Positions 6,588 to 8,390 of a stretch of 8,390 nucleotides of DNA are shown one piece after another. Position 1 is the stretch's first letter; each line of letters starts with the position of its first letter. The notes under the pieces are model-generated. The model was given only the letters and a program-made list of their open reading frames with translations, did no database searches and was not told the origin of the DNA. The stretch lies in contig JAWXCG010000261.1 in the NCBI GenBank assembly GCA_034440555.1, positions 1 through 8,390 on the forward strand. Direction: 5' to 3'. The position numbers and the translations under genes were made by a program. This DNA comes from 0-14-3-00-62-12 sp034440555 (GTDB lineage: Bacteria; Pseudomonadota; Gammaproteobacteria; Xanthomonadales; Ahniellaceae).

Positions 6588-6721
6588 CTCACATGCAGCG
6601 GGGTACAGCATCGCGCAACATGAACGCTTTTATGAGATGCCTCACCCCTCCCCAGCCCTCCCCAAAACATCGGGGAGGGAGCAAAGACTTCCAACACAGG
6701 CCGTGTCTTTCACGCTAACGA
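6588..6721 (+). other. Spacer between the glycosyltransferase and halogenase genes
   Basis: This 134-base non-coding stretch is the only gap in the plus-strand gene run. It holds the GC-rich inverted repeat at 6656-6679, and further down a weaker dyad (AAAGAC at 6683-6688 with GTCTTT at 6705-6710) enclosing a near-palindrome at 6694-6706. The halogenase ATG has no clear Shine-Dalgarno site and I see no good promoter pair, so it is unclear whether the halogenase has its own transcript. Confidence 0.5.
6646..6679. repeat. GC-rich inverted repeat, possible dispersed extragenic element
   Basis: CCCTCCCC occurs directly repeated at 6646-6653 and 6656-6663, and its complement GGGGAGGG lies at 6672-6679. 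The second and third copies make an 8-base stem with an 8-base loop. No T-tract follows on either strand, so it is not a typical intrinsic terminator. Similar C-rich/G-rich palindromes are scattered through intergenic DNA of many gammaproteobacteria, and I read it as one of these, possibly attenuating transcription between the two genes. Confidence 0.6.
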
Positions 6722-8386
6722 ATGTCTCAAACCAGGCACGATGTGATCATCATGGGCGGCGGCCTCGCCGGCCTGTCACTGGCGTTGCAGCTGCGGCAGC
6801 GCTTTGCCGATATCGACGTGCTGGTGCTTGAACGGCGCGCACACCCGGTGCCCGAGGCCGCACACAAAGTGGGCGAGTCCACAGTCGAGATTGGCGCGCA
6901 TTACTTCGACACTGTGCTCGGGCTGGGTGCGCATCTTCGAGATAAACAACTGAAGAAGTTCGGCTTTCGCTTCTTTTTCTCCGAAGGGCGGCGCGATATC
7001 GATCAGGTCACCGAAGTTGGCGCCAGCCGTTTCCTGTCGACGCCGGCCTATCAGCTCGACCGCGGCATCTTCGAAAACTTTCTCGGCGAAGAGGCCACGC
7101 GGCGCGGCATTCGATTTGTCGACCAGTCGCTGGTACGTGACGTGCAGCTCAACAGCGCGGCGGTGTCCGATCGTTCGCGGCCAGTGGCCACTTCCACAAC
7201 GACAGTTGCTCCCTCGTCTGAAGGGCTGCACCTTGTCTCCTGGCAACAAGCGGGTAAAACGCACACCGCCCAGGCACGCTGGGTCATCGACGCCAGCGGG
7301 CGCGCTGGCCTGCTGAAGCGAAAGCTCGACCTCGCCGTCACCAACAACCATGACGTCAATGCGATCTGGTTCCGCATCCAGGATTGCATCAAGCTTGACG
7401 ACTGGTCTGACCGCACAGACTGGCAACAGCGCTGCGACCCGCAAGCGCGCTGGCTGTCGACCAACCATCTGTGTGGCGCGGGCTATTGGGCGTGGCTGAT
7501 CCCGCTGGCATCGGGCTCGCATTCGGTCGGCATCGTTGCCGACGAGAAACTGCATCCACTGGAAACAATCAACACCTTTGACAAAGCAATGCGGTGGTTC
7601 GAGAAGTTCCAGCCGCGCCTGTTCGATGCGCTCGATGGCAAGCGCCACCTGCTGCAGGATTTCGCCTTCTTCCGGCATTTCTCTTACGGTTGCAAGCAGA
7701 ATTTTTCTGCCGAGCGCTGGGCATTGACTGGCGAAGCCGGGTTGTTTCTCGATCCGTTCTACTCGCCGGGCAGCGACTTCATCGCCATCAGCAACACCTA
7801 TATCTGTGAGCTGATTGCGCGCGACCGAGCCGGCCAACCACTGCAGGCGTATACACATCTGTTTGAGCAGCTTTATCAATCGTTTTACGAAAATACTTTG
7901 ACGCTGTACGTCGACCAATACCCGCTGTTCGGTGACCCGGAAGTCATGCCGGTCAAAGTGATCTGGGATTACGCCTATTACTGGGGCGTACTTGCGCAAC
8001 TTTATTTCCAGAACCGGCTCGCTGACCTGGCAGCACTCTCGCGACTGCGCGATGAGTTGGCGCTGTGTCAGAAGCTCAACAAGGCCGTGCAGGAATTGCT
8101 GCGCGCCTGGTCGCCACATAGCCGCGGGCACAATGCCAGCGTGATGCATGACCATGCCGCGCTGCCCTGGTTTGCCGACCTCAATCGCGAATTGTCTATC
8201 GAGCTCGACGACGCCGGTTTTCACACCCGCATCAAAAAGTCCACGCGCCAACTACGTGCACTTGCCTACGAAACCCTGCTGCGCGCGCGCGAAGATGCTC
8301 CGCACATCGAGGCCACCACCCTGCTCGCCCTGATTGGTGAGCCCCCGATCGAATTCGACGCGATGCTGTTTGCCAAGGTGCCGTGA
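6722..8386 (+). CDS. Flavin-dependent halogenase (tryptophan-halogenase family)
   Basis: This 554-residue protein belongs to the FADH2-dependent halogenase family (PF04820-like), which uses reduced flavin, oxygen and halide to halogenate aromatic carbons. It has an N-terminal dinucleotide-binding GGGLAG at 12-17, KVGEST at 49-54, VIDASGRAG at 188-196, the diagnostic WxWxIP motif at 256-261 (WAWLIP), and the FAD-contacting TGEAGLFLDPFYSPGSD at 336-352. Lys78 or Lys79 (LKKFGFRF) sits about where tryptophan halogenases have their catalytic Lys79; this is my alignment by eye. A Ser/Thr-rich stretch at about 145-168 looks like an inserted loop. The length is usual for the family. Next to polyene condensing enzymes, the likely substrate is the aryl group of a xanthomonadin-like pigment, which in Xanthomonas carries bromine. 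Halide choice cannot be read from the sequence, and a separate flavin reductase would be needed. Confidence 0.9.
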   Translation: MSQTRHDVIIMGGGLAGLSLALQLRQRFADIDVLVLERRAHPVPEAAHKVGESTVEIGAHYFDTVLGLGAHLRDKQLKKFGFRFFFSEGRRDIDQVTEVGASRFLSTPAYQLDRGIFENFLGEEATRRGIRFVDQSLVRDVQLNSAAVSDRSRPVATSTTTVAPSSEGLHLVSWQQAGKTHTAQARWVIDASGRAGLLKRKLDLAVTNNHDVNAIWFRIQDCIKLDDWSDRTDWQQRCDPQARWLSTNHLCGAGYWAWLIPLASGSHSVGIVADEKLHPLETINTFDKAMRWFEKFQPRLFDALDGKRHLLQDFAFFRHFSYGCKQNFSAERWALTGEAGLFLDPFYSPGSDFIAISNTYICELIARDRAGQPLQAYTHLFEQLYQSFYENTLTLYVDQYPLFGDPEVMPVKVIWDYAYYWGVLAQLYFQNRLADLAALSRLRDELALCQKLNKAVQELLRAWSPHSRGHNASVMHDHAALPWFADLNRELSIELDDAGFHTRIKKSTRQLRALAYETLLRAREDAPHIEATTLLALIGEPPIEFDAMLFAKVP

Positions 8387-8390
8387 TCGG
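8383..8390 (+). CDS. Possible start of the next operon gene (partial)
   Basis: GTG at 8383-8385 overlaps the halogenase stop as GTGA, the same coupling seen between the two condensing genes. AAGG lies four bases before it, which is a short spacing. Only two codons are visible before the window ends, so the product cannot be named. Confidence 0.25.

Noticed and set aside
6656..6679. Reading the GC stem-loop as an intrinsic terminator of the glycosyltransferase gene
   Set aside because: No T-tract follows the stem on either strand, so a dispersed repeat is the better description.
6776..8251. Long open frame of 491 codons on the minus strand opposite the halogenase gene
   Set aside because: It is antisense to a clearly coding halogenase, is rich in Arg and Gln, has no recognisable motif and no ribosome site. 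GC-rich genes often leave such frames open.

Overview
The window looks like chromosomal DNA from a GC-rich gammaproteobacterium. The gene content (a GspA/GspB pair, a rhomboid, and a ketosynthase plus chain-length-factor pair with a flavin halogenase) fits the Lysobacterales/Xanthomonadales, whose brominated aryl polyenes are the xanthomonadins. That placement is inferred from gene content alone. No rRNA, tRNA, CRISPR array, insertion sequence or phage gene was found.

Left part (about 99-3742, all on the minus strand). In transcription order it holds a membrane-anchored DUF218 (SanA/ElyC/YdcF-like) protein, a 209-base gap with no visible terminator, then gspA (AAA+ ATPase with one C-terminal membrane helix), gspB (type II secretion accessory protein with a Pro/Gln/Met-rich linker) and a rhomboid serine protease that starts three bases after the gspB stop. 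The last three read as one transcription unit. GspA is short: it ends just after its membrane helix and lacks the periplasmic peptidoglycan-binding part of ExeA. A strong hairpin lies just past the rhomboid stop.

Middle (about 3743-3845). A short divergent region separates the DUF218 gene from the biosynthetic genes. It holds overlapping promoter-like elements for both directions.

Right part (3846-8386, plus strand). A FabF-like beta-ketoacyl synthase with a complete Cys-His-His triad overlaps a short ketosynthase-like protein of the aryl-polyene chain-length-factor type (GTGA overlap with its own RBS). That gene overlaps a family 2 glycosyltransferase by eight bases (ATGCATAG). A 134-base spacer with a GC-rich inverted repeat follows, then a flavin-dependent halogenase with the WxWxIP motif. 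The arrangement is that of an aryl-polyene/xanthomonadin-like pigment cluster. The synthase and length factor would extend the polyene, the halogenase would halogenate an aromatic head group, and the glycosyltransferase would attach or prepare a sugar or lipid carrier. The acyl carrier proteins, ketoreductase, dehydratases, acyltransferase and exporter expected for such a cluster are not here and probably lie downstream; the halogenase stop overlaps a possible next GTG start at the right edge.
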